From Desulfuromonadaceae bacterium UBA6124 (lineage in GTDB: Bacteria; Desulfobacterota; Desulfuromonadia; Desulfuromonadales; Trichloromonadaceae), in contig DIVU01000111.1 in assembly GCA_002423365.1 (NCBI GenBank), forward strand, positions 9,620 to 14,747: a stretch of 5,128 bases of DNA, in the 5' to 3' direction. Below, one piece after another: positions 1-5,128 of the stretch. The translations under genes were made by a program, and so were the position numbers. The notes under the pieces are model-generated. The model was not told where the DNA came from. It ran no database searches and saw only the letters and a program-made list of their open reading frames with translations. The number at the start of each line of letters is the position of its first letter. Positions within the stretch are counted from its first letter, which is position 1.

Positions 1-1328
1 ACGCCCAAGGAGAAACGCTCGTTTTCGCGATCGATATTGAGTACCACGGCGCGAACAAGATCCCCCTTTTTGTAAATCTCGGAAGGATGCTTGACCCGTT
101 TGGTCCAAGACAGGTCAGAGATGTGCACCAGACCGTCGATTCCCTCATCTACACCGACAAAGATGCCGAAGTCAGTGATGTTCTTGACCTGACCTTCGAT
201 GATGGTCCCGATCGGGAACTTCTCGCCGACCACTTCCCAGGGATTCGGCTCGACCTGCTTGAGGCCGAGGGAGATCCGCCGGTTGGGGATATCGAGAGCG
301 AGGACAACCGATTCGACTTCGTCGCCGATGCTTAGAACCTTGTTGGGGTGTTTGATGCGCTTGGTCCAGCTCATTTCCGAAACATGGATCAGGCCTTCTA
401 CGCCCTCTTCCAGCTCAACGAAAGCCCCGTAATCGGTGAGACTGACAACTTTTCCGGAAACCTTTTTGCCGACCGGGAACTTGGCTTCCACATCCAGCCA
501 GGGATCGGGGGCAATCTGCTTGAGGCCGAGGGAAACACGCTCCTTGTCACGGTCAAACTTGAGAACCTTGACGTTGATCTTGTCGCCGACGTTGAGAATA
601 TCCGAAGGATGGGTGACGCGACCCCAGGACATGTCGGTGATATGGAGCAGGCCGTCAATGCCTCCGAGATCAATGAAAGCGCCGTAATCGGTAAGATTCT
701 TGACTGCACCCTCGACAACTTGGCCTTCTTCCAGCATCTTCAGCGTATCGCCGCGCATGTTTTCGCGCTGTTCTTCGAGTAGTACACGGCGGGAAAGAAC
801 AATATTCCCACGGCGCTTATTGAGCTTGATGATCTTGAAGCTATAGGTCTCGCCGAGCATCTTGTCGAGATTGCGTACCGGACGCAGGTCGACCTGGGAG
901 CCGGGCAGGAAGGCATTGACGCCGATATCGACGGAAAGGCCGCCCTTGATCCGGGACAGGATACGCCCGTCGACCACCGCGCCCTCTTCCAGAGCATTCC
1001 AGATTTTCTGGCGGTCGGCTTTCTCCTTCGAGAGACTGATCAGGCCATTTTCGTTCTCGGTGCGCTCGATCAGCACGTCAAACTGGTCGCCGACCTTGAT
1101 ATCGGTCTTGACCTGGCCCTGCTCATTGAGAAACTCGTTGATGGGAATCAAGCCTTCGGACTTGCCGCCAACATCGACGACTACCGAATCCGGGTTGACC
1201 TGCACCACCGTCCCAACCACGACGTTTCCAGCTTTGAGCTCCTTGAGGCTGTTCTCGAAGAGATCCTCGAAGCTTCCTTCGAAATCGTCGTCCATGTACT
1301 CTTCCTGATTTTCCGTGTTTTCCACCAT
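1..1328 (-). CDS. rpsA: 30S ribosomal protein S1, 3' end cut off by window edge
   Basis: Ribosomal protein S1 binds single-stranded mRNA on the small subunit and helps recruit and unfold messages at initiation. The reading frame is open from ATG at 1328 to the left edge, giving 442 residues with no stop. S1 (OB-fold) domains lie at about residues 33-101, 116-182, 201-270, 286-356 and 373-442, the last cut at the edge. Domains 3-5 carry the clear signatures TDYGAF or TDFGIF, then GLLHI, GLIHV or GLVHI, then a SW motif. Domains 1 and 2 are more diverged, as usual for S1. Residues 1-25 are strongly acidic. Bacterial S1 of this type is about 550-580 residues, so the end of domain 5 and probably a sixth domain lie outside. 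ATG 1328 has an AGGGGGT sequence 12 bases upstream. An in-frame ATG at 1295 (residue 12) follows AGGAAG and is a possible alternative start. The family call is very secure; the exact start is less so. Confidence 0.97.
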   Translation of the reverse strand, partial: MVENTENQEEYMDDDFEGSFEDLFENSLKELKAGNVVVGTVVQVNPDSVVVDVGGKSEGLIPINEFLNEQGQVKTDIKVGDQFDVLIERTENENGLISLSKEKADRQKIWNALEEGAVVDGRILSRIKGGLSVDIGVNAFLPGSQVDLRPVRNLDKMLGETYSFKIIKLNKRRGNIVLSRRVLLEEQRENMRGDTLKMLEEGQVVEGAVKNLTDYGAFIDLGGIDGLLHITDMSWGRVTHPSDILNVGDKINVKVLKFDRDKERVSLGLKQIAPDPWLDVEAKFPVGKKVSGKVVSLTDYGAFVELEEGVEGLIHVSEMSWTKRIKHPNKVLSIGDEVESVVLALDIPNRRISLGLKQVEPNPWEVVGEKFPIGTIIEGQVKNITDFGIFVGVDEGIDGLVHISDLSWTKRVKHPSEIYKKGDLVRAVVLNIDRENERFSLG

Positions 1329-1340
1329 GTGAGATTTGTT

Positions 1341-1347
1341 ACCCCCT
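1341..1347 (-). promoter_or_regulatory. Shine-Dalgarno-like sequence for rpsA
   Basis: On the minus strand this reads AGGGGGT, one base from the consensus AGGAGGT, and the changed base can still pair by G-U wobble with the 16S rRNA tail. It sits 12 bases before the ATG at 1328, which is longer than the usual spacing. It therefore supports that start only moderately. The competing site is the AGGAAG just before the in-frame ATG at 1295. Confidence 0.45.
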
Positions 1348-1357
1348 AGCGATTTTC

Positions 1358-1374
1358 CTGTCGTCCGACGACAG
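1358..1374 (-). promoter_or_regulatory. Hairpin in the rpsA 5' leader
   Basis: The minus strand reads CTGTCGTCGGACGACAG, a perfect inverted repeat around one central base. As RNA it would form a seven-pair stem (CTGTCGT with ACGACAG) closed by a CGG loop. It lies between the candidate promoter and the ribosome binding site of rpsA. No U-run follows it (the next bases are GAAAATC), so it is not a typical intrinsic terminator. E. coli rpsA is known to be autoregulated through a structured leader. A similar role here is inference from position and shape only. Confidence 0.45.
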
Positions 1375-1377
1375 TCA

Positions 1378-1390
1378 TGGCGCCTGGCCA
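1378..1390 (-). promoter_or_regulatory. Second, weaker hairpin in the rpsA leader
   Basis: The minus strand reads TGGCCAGGCGCCA, which can form a four-pair stem (TGGC with GCCA) around a five-base loop. It is three bases upstream of the stronger hairpin, so the two could stack in the leader RNA. On its own a stem this short could arise by chance; its position beside the other hairpin is the main reason to list it. Confidence 0.25.
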
Positions 1391-1400
1391 ATGAGTGCGG

Positions 1401-1429
1401 ACACTAGCATAAAGTTTCTTAAAAAACAA
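1401..1429 (-). promoter_or_regulatory. Candidate sigma-70-type promoter for rpsA
   Basis: On the minus strand a -35-like TTGTTT (1429-1424) is followed by a 17-base spacer and TAGTGT (1406-1401), with TGC directly before the -10 giving an extended -10 element. Each hexamer matches the consensus at only three of six positions, so the call leans on ideal spacing, the TG motif, the AT-rich surroundings in otherwise GC-rich DNA, and the location in the only real intergenic gap. Transcription would start near 1394 and give a leader of about 65 bases containing both hairpins. Read-through from ispH is also likely, because no terminator is visible after ispH. Confidence 0.45.
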
Positions 1430-1446
1430 ACCCTTTTATCGTCTTT

Positions 1447-2292
1447 TTATTTACCGGCGGCAGATGCTTTCTCCACTACTTCATCGATGATCCACTGAGG
1501 AGTCGAGGCTCCCGCAGTAATCCCGACCGAAGAGACACCCGCAAACCACGTGGATTCGATTTCCTCAGCGGTTTCAATATGATGAGTACGTGGCTGAATG
1601 TCCCGGCAGATCTGCGCCAGGCGGGTGGTGTTAGCGCTATTGAAGCCGCCGATGACCAGCATCAGGTCAACCTGCCCGGCGATGGCCCGGGCCTCGTTCT
1701 GCCGCACCGAGGTGGCGTCGCAGATGGTATTGTAGACCCGCAACTCTTGGCTTTTACCGAGGCAGACATCGATGACTTCCCGGAGATTGTCATAAGATTG
1801 GGTGGTCTGGGCGACCACGCCGATGCGTTTGCGGGCAGGCACTTCCTCCGCCTCGCGGCGACCGGAAACGACGTAAACTTCACCGTTGCGGGCATAAGAG
1901 ACGATCCCCCGGACCTCGGGATGCTCCCGCTCTCCAACCAATACCAGGGTGTACCCCTGTTCGCTGAGCAATCCTGCATATTCCTGGGCTTTTTTCACGA
2001 AGGGGCAAGTGGCGTCGACTACGGCCAGGCGTCGGGCGTAAATCTCCTCCATCTCCTCGGCGGTCACCCCGTGGGAGCGGATGATCACCACCCCGCCGGA
2101 AATATCCTCAACCCGCCGAACCACCTCGACCCCCTGCTCTTCCAGACGTTTGACCAGTTGCGGCGAATGGATAATCGGCCCCAGGGAACAAATGCGCTCG
2201 TCATGATGTTGTTCGGTAGCCGCGAAGGCCATGTGGGTGGCGCGTTTCACGCCAAAACAGAAGCCGGCGCTATCGCCGAGAACGATCCTCAC
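1447..2292 (-). CDS. ispH: 4-hydroxy-3-methylbut-2-enyl diphosphate reductase (IspH/LytB)
   Basis: IspH is the last enzyme of the MEP pathway. It reduces HMBPP to a mixture of isopentenyl and dimethylallyl diphosphate in the cytoplasm, using an iron-sulphur cluster. The 281-residue product has the usual family length. Cluster cysteines are at 12 (AGFCFGVKRA), 96 (DATCPFVKK) and 191 (NTICDAT). Substrate-binding histidines are visible at 42 (IIHSP), 74 (RSHGVT) and 124 (EHPEV), with the catalytic Glu126. A QTTQ motif (162-165), NSANT (218-222) and TAGASTP (259-265) complete the active site. The GTG start at 2292 overlaps the cmk stop in GTGA and puts the first cysteine at residue 12, as in E. 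coli IspH. A weak GGGGAA lies upstream. The frame continues to another GTG at 2340, but that would add 16 residues without family support. Translational coupling to cmk is likely. Confidence 0.97.
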   Translation of the reverse strand: MRIVLGDSAGFCFGVKRATHMAFAATEQHHDERICSLGPIIHSPQLVKRLEEQGVEVVRRVEDISGGVVIIRSHGVTAEEMEEIYARRLAVVDATCPFVKKAQEYAGLLSEQGYTLVLVGEREHPEVRGIVSYARNGEVYVVSGRREAEEVPARKRIGVVAQTTQSYDNLREVIDVCLGKSQELRVYNTICDATSVRQNEARAIAGQVDLMLVIGGFNSANTTRLAQICRDIQPRTHHIETAEEIESTWFAGVSSVGITAGASTPQWIIDEVVEKASAAGK

Positions 2293-3002
2293 CGGCCGTT
2301 CCCCACGACGGTGTCCGTCAGCCCTGCCTGCTTGCGACACAGACGGACCCGGGCCAACATGGACTGCAGTACCTCATCGATAGAGAGGGCTGTGGAGTCG
2401 ATGGCCAGGGCATCCTCGGCCTGAACCAGGGGCGCGCATTCCCGGGCGCTATCCGCCGCGTCCCGCGCTTCGACTTCAGCGACCGTCTGCTCCAGCCCGA
2501 CGGCAAGCCCTTTGGCGCGCAACTCCTCGTAACGCCGCCGGCCCCTTTCCGTGGTCGAGGCGCTGAGGAAGAACTTGACGTCGGCCTGGGGAAAGACCAC
2601 GGTGCCGATATCGCGGCCTTCCAGCACAACGCCACCTTGGGCGCCAAGCTGCCGCTGCAACTCCACCATCGCATGGCGTACTCCGGCATAAGCGGATATC
2701 CGTGAAGTCAGCAAACTGATGTCGGGAGTCCGGATCGCCGAGGAGACATCCTCGCCATTCAGCAGCACCCGTTCACCCTCGCCCTGACGGATAAACTCGA
2801 TGCGAACCGATTCGGCCAGCCGTCCCAGCGCCGTTTCGTCCGCCGGATCGATACCTTGGCGCTTCGCGGCGAACGCCACTGAGCGATACATGGCCCCCGT
2901 GTCGATATTGTGATAGCCCAGCTCTTTTGCCAGACTCTTGCTCAAGGTGCTTTTACCGGCCCCTGACGGACCATCGATAGCAACAATCAATTCACGTTTC
3001 AA
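2289..3002 (-). CDS. cmk: Cytidylate kinase (CMP/dCMP kinase)
   Basis: This cytoplasmic P-loop kinase transfers phosphate from ATP to CMP or dCMP, feeding CTP and dCTP synthesis. The 237-residue product is slightly longer than the usual 220-230. The Walker A loop GPSGAGKST is at 11-19, followed by the CMP-binding DTGAMYR at 34-40, the EGRDIGT motif at 128-134, an arginine-rich lid (ERGRRR, 152-157) and RDAADSAR at 180-187, with the R, D and R expected to contact CMP. The start is TTG. The frame is closed upstream by a TGA that coincides with the aroA stop, no ATG or GTG lies between, and TTG places the P-loop at the normal distance from the N-terminus. A GGGGGGT tract just upstream can act as ribosome binding site. 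The gap to aroA is 21 bases and the 3' end overlaps ispH by four, as expected in an operon. Confidence 0.96.
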   Translation of the reverse strand: MKRELIVAIDGPSGAGKSTLSKSLAKELGYHNIDTGAMYRSVAFAAKRQGIDPADETALGRLAESVRIEFIRQGEGERVLLNGEDVSSAIRTPDISLLTSRISAYAGVRHAMVELQRQLGAQGGVVLEGRDIGTVVFPQADVKFFLSASTTERGRRRYEELRAKGLAVGLEQTVAEVEARDAADSARECAPLVQAEDALAIDSTALSIDEVLQSMLARVRLCRKQAGLTDTVVGNGR

Positions 3003-3005
3003 AAG

Positions 3006-3012
3006 ACCCCCC
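3006..3012 (-). promoter_or_regulatory. Ribosome binding site deciding the TTG start of cmk
   Basis: The minus strand reads GGGGGGT, three bases before the TTG at 3002. It resembles GGAGGT with an A-to-G change that still allows wobble pairing to the 16S rRNA. Spacing is on the short side. It is the only purine-rich tract in the 21-base aroA-cmk gap and so supports the unusual TTG start. Confidence 0.55.
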
Positions 3013-3023
3013 GCAAGATGAAA

Positions 3024-4316
3024 TCAGACACGAACTTTTTCGAGTAACGACCAGAAATTAGGAAAGGAAGTCGCGGTACAAGCGGTATCGTCAATGCTCA
3101 CTTCGGCGCGCGCGCGCAAGGCGGCGACGGCCATGCTCATAGCGATACGATGATCACCGTGGGATTTCACCGCGCCGCCGGTCAGGCTTTCGACCCCCTC
3201 GATCACCATGCCGTCCTCGCGAGCCTCGACCCGGCCGCCGAGGGTGGTCAGTTCTTCGACCATGGCGGCAATGCGGTCGGTTTCCTTGACCCGCAGCTCC
3301 TTGGCATCGCGGATGGTGGTGGCGCCTTCGGCGAAAGAGGCGGCGACACTGATCACCGGAAATTCGTCGATGGCGCGGGGGACCACGGCGCCGCCGATCT
3401 CAATTCCCTTGAGGATACTCCCCCGCACCAGTAGATCAGCCACCGGCTCGCCGGAGAGTTCCCGCAGGTTAAGCAGTTCGATGGAACCGCCCATATCTTG
3501 CAGAATGTCGATGATGCCGCTGCGGGTGGGGTTGACGCCGACGTTGCGGATCAGCAGTTCGGCGCCGGGAACAATCAACGCCGCGACCATGAAAAAGGCC
3601 GCCGAGGAAATATCCCCGGGGACGGAAACCTCACGCCCCGTAAGTATCGGCTCGGGGATCACGGTGACGCCGCCGGCGAAGGGGCGCACCTCGGCGCCGA
3701 AGTAACGCAGCATGCGCTCGCTGTGATCCCGGGACAGATGGGGTTCCCGCACCGTGGTCGGGCCATCGGCGTAGAGCCCGGCGAGGAGCAAGGCCGACTT
3801 GACCTGGGCGCTGGAGATCGGCGAAGCATACTCGGTGCCTTTGAGTGGGCCGCCGTGGATGGCCAGCGGCGCCAGATCGCCGCCGCCCCGCCCCCAGATG
3901 CGGGCACCCATGGTCGCCAGGGGCGCGAGCACCCGCTTCATCGGCCGCTTGCGCAGGTAGCGGTCGCCAGTCAGCACCGAAAAGAAGGTCTGCCCGGAAA
4001 GCAGTCCGGTCATCAGGCGGATGGTCGTCCCCGAATTGCCGCAGTCGAGCACATCGGCCGGCTCGGTCAGACCGTGCAGGCCCTTCCCTTCGATACGCAG
4101 ATCGCCGTCGGCAAGCTCTTCGATGGTCACGCCCATGGCGCGGAAGGCGTTGAGGGTGGCATGATTGTCCTCACCGTGGAGAAAACCGCGTACCAGGGAC
4201 GTCCCTTGCGCCAGCGAGCCGAGCATGATGGAACGATGGGAAATGGACTTGTCACCGGGGACGGTGATCTCCCCGCGCAGGGATCGGGCCGGGGAGAGGG
4301 TTCGGGTTTCGTTCAT
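3024..4316 (-). CDS. aroA: 3-phosphoshikimate 1-carboxyvinyltransferase (EPSP synthase), class II type
   Basis: AroA joins shikimate 3-phosphate and phosphoenolpyruvate to give EPSP, the sixth step of the shikimate pathway to chorismate. From ATG 4316 the product is 430 residues, a normal length. Visible motifs are PGDKSISHR (20-28), GNSGTTIR (93-100), RKRPM (122-126), SSAQVK (168-173), RDHSER (196-201), NPTR (262-265), IDEFP with catalytic Asp317 (316-320), KELRVKETDR with Glu345 (339-348) and HGDHRIAM (386-393). GDKS, SAQVK, RDHSE and NPTR together are the signature of class II EPSP synthases, many of which are naturally insensitive to glyphosate; insensitivity here is inferred. An upstream in-frame ATG at 4334 overlaps the tyrA stop (ATGA) and would add six residues. 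I prefer 4316 because GGAG lies nine bases before it, while 4334 has no good site. The gene sits between tyrA and cmk with almost no spacing. Confidence 0.96.
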   Translation of the reverse strand: MNETRTLSPARSLRGEITVPGDKSISHRSIMLGSLAQGTSLVRGFLHGEDNHATLNAFRAMGVTIEELADGDLRIEGKGLHGLTEPADVLDCGNSGTTIRLMTGLLSGQTFFSVLTGDRYLRKRPMKRVLAPLATMGARIWGRGGGDLAPLAIHGGPLKGTEYASPISSAQVKSALLLAGLYADGPTTVREPHLSRDHSERMLRYFGAEVRPFAGGVTVIPEPILTGREVSVPGDISSAAFFMVAALIVPGAELLIRNVGVNPTRSGIIDILQDMGGSIELLNLRELSGEPVADLLVRGSILKGIEIGGAVVPRAIDEFPVISVAASFAEGATTIRDAKELRVKETDRIAAMVEELTTLGGRVEAREDGMVIEGVESLTGGAVKSHGDHRIAMSMAVAALRARAEVSIDDTACTATSFPNFWSLLEKVRV

Positions 4317-4325
4317 GCAGGCAGT

Positions 4326-4329
4326 CTCC
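4326..4329 (-). promoter_or_regulatory. Ribosome binding site favouring the aroA ATG at 4316
   Basis: The minus strand reads GGAG, nine bases before the ATG at 4316 and immediately downstream of the tyrA stop codon. The alternative ATG at 4334 has only GGGA about twelve bases upstream. This decides the preferred aroA start, although the ATGA overlap with tyrA at 4331-4334 could still allow coupled initiation at 4334. Confidence 0.5.
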
Positions 4330-4330
4330 G

Positions 4331-5128
4331 TCATTTGACTATGGCGTCCCGCAACTCCTTCGAGCGCTGGAAGAATTCGTAGAGTTTATCCGCCTCGCCG
4401 TTGCGCACATCCTCTTTCAGTTCGGCGAAAAAGGCCTCGCAACGCTCCATCATCTCCAGCAGGGCGTCGCGGTTGGTCAGGGCGATGTCCCGCCACATGG
4501 TCGGATCGGAAGAAGCGATGCGGGTGAAGTCGCGGAAGCCGCCGGCGGAGTATTCGAGGATGTTCTCCTCGTAGCGGTCATAGGAACCGACGGCGTTGAC
4601 CAGGGAGTAGGCGACCATGTGCGGCAGATGGCTGATGGCGGCGAGAATGCGGTCGTGCTTTTCCACATCCATCAGCACCACGGAACTGCCGGCGATCTCC
4701 CAGACCCGGCGCACCAGATCGAGCGCCCCGACATCGGTATGGGCCGTCGGCGTGAGAATGCAGCGGCGCCCCTGGTAGAGGGTGGCAAAAGCGGCCTCGG
4801 CCCCGCTCTTTTCGGTGCCGGCGATGGGATGACCGGGGACAAAATGGATGCCTTCGGGCAACAGCGGCTCGATCGCCGCCGCCACCGAGCCCTTGACGCT
4901 GCCGCCATCGGTGAGAATAGCGCCCGGCTTCATGTGCGCCGCGGCCGTGGCCGCCACCTCGGTCAGGGAGAGAACCGGCGTCGCGAGAAAGACCAGATCG
5001 GCATCACGCACCCCCTCCGCCAGATCCTGGGTGGCGCGGTCGATTACCCCCAATTCCAGGGCTTTGTCGAGGTTGGCCCGGCCGCGGCCGATACCGACCA
5101 CCTCCCCGACCGCCCCGGCCGCCTTGAG
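4331..5128 (-). CDS. tyrA: Prephenate dehydrogenase, 5' end cut off by window edge
   Basis: TyrA oxidatively decarboxylates prephenate to 4-hydroxyphenylpyruvate with a nicotinamide cofactor, the committed step to tyrosine; arogenate could be an alternative substrate. The frame is open to the right edge, giving 265 residues. About 20-30 N-terminal residues, including the GxGxxG Rossmann loop, lie outside. In fragment numbering one sees LATPV, DGGSVK (74-79), GHPIAG with the catalytic histidine (99-104), HD (158-159), SHLPHM (166-171), GFRDFTRIA with the prephenate-binding arginine (197-205) and MW (211-212). A GTG at 5101 is an internal valine, not the start: the codons before it read LKAAGAVGE, fitting the first Rossmann helix and second strand. 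There is no fused chorismate mutase or C-terminal ACT domain, since the protein ends soon after the dimerisation helices. The stop overlaps the first possible aroA ATG. Confidence 0.95.
   Translation of the reverse strand, partial: LKAAGAVGEVVGIGRGRANLDKALELGVIDRATQDLAEGVRDADLVFLATPVLSLTEVAATAAAHMKPGAILTDGGSVKGSVAAAIEPLLPEGIHFVPGHPIAGTEKSGAEAAFATLYQGRRCILTPTAHTDVGALDLVRRVWEIAGSSVVLMDVEKHDRILAAISHLPHMVAYSLVNAVGSYDRYEENILEYSAGGFRDFTRIASSDPTMWRDIALTNRDALLEMMERCEAFFAELKEDVRNGEADKLYEFFQRSKELRDAIVK

Noticed and set aside
87..782. Plus-strand open frames opposite rpsA with repeated internal similarity (for example LLEAEG)
   Set aside because: The repetition is the complement of the repeated S1 domains of rpsA, not a separate repeat protein.
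1411..1435. T-rich tract after ispH as an intrinsic terminator
   Set aside because: The minus strand has a T-run but no GC-rich stem before it; only a four-pair GTTT/AAAC match around the run is possible. It fits better as the AT-rich upstream part of a promoter.
1579..2424. Long plus-strand open frame of 281 codons opposite ispH and cmk
   Set aside because: It lies wholly antisense to two well-identified genes, shows no recognisable motif, and is the expected product of GC-rich codon use on the other strand.
3106..3117. Alternating GC run of 12 bases, possible Z-DNA or simple repeat
   Set aside because: It encodes in-frame Arg-Ala residues near the AroA C-terminus and is explained by codon use in a GC-rich gene.
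3498..4382. Long plus-strand open frame of 294 codons opposite aroA
   Set aside because: It is antisense to aroA, whose every family motif is intact, and its translation is low-complexity and rich in G, R, A and H, typical of shadow frames.
5099..5101. GTG as a possible start of tyrA
   Set aside because: The frame continues upstream to the window edge with residues fitting the Rossmann fold, and a start here would lack the cofactor-binding glycine loop.
1..5128. Search for CRISPR repeats, tRNA genes, insertion sequence ends, phage or defence genes
   Set aside because: None seen by eye on either strand; the window is nearly filled by five core metabolic and translation genes with tight spacing.

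Overview
The window is an ordinary, densely packed chromosomal stretch. All five genes lie on the minus strand, so the biological reading order runs from high to low coordinates: tyrA (5' part missing), aroA, cmk, ispH, rpsA (3' part missing). All five protein identities rest on family motifs read directly from the translations. Base composition is GC-rich (estimated by eye, not computed). The order tyrA-aroA-cmk-ispH-rpsA and the protein flavours suggest a bacterium of the Desulfuromonadales/Geobacterales type (Geobacter, Desulfuromonas or Pelobacter relatives). That placement is inference from gene order recalled from that group; no search was run.

Layout from the right edge. Positions 5128-4331 hold prephenate dehydrogenase without its N-terminal Rossmann glycine loop. 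aroA (class II EPSP synthase) follows; its first possible ATG overlaps the tyrA stop, but a better ribosome binding site supports an ATG 18 bases further in. After a 21-base gap comes cmk (cytidylate kinase), which must start at TTG. ispH (the last enzyme of the MEP isoprenoid pathway) starts at a GTG that overlaps the cmk stop by four bases. The only real intergenic space is 118 bases between ispH and rpsA. It holds a candidate promoter with an extended -10, two small hairpins and a Shine-Dalgarno-like sequence ahead of rpsA. rpsA (ribosomal protein S1) then runs off the left edge within its fifth S1 domain.

Together the genes look like one transcriptional unit linking aromatic amino acid synthesis (EPSP synthase leading to chorismate, and TyrA leading towards tyrosine), pyrimidine nucleotide supply (CMP kinase), isoprenoid precursor synthesis (IspH) and translation initiation (S1). 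rpsA probably also has its own promoter, so that this abundant protein can be made at a higher level than the enzymes upstream.

No mobile element, CRISPR array, tRNA, rRNA, phage gene or defence gene was seen, and no stretch over 300 bases lacks a gene. I found no sign of a new system. The points most worth a second look are the structured rpsA leader, the class II character of AroA, and the run of non-ATG starts.
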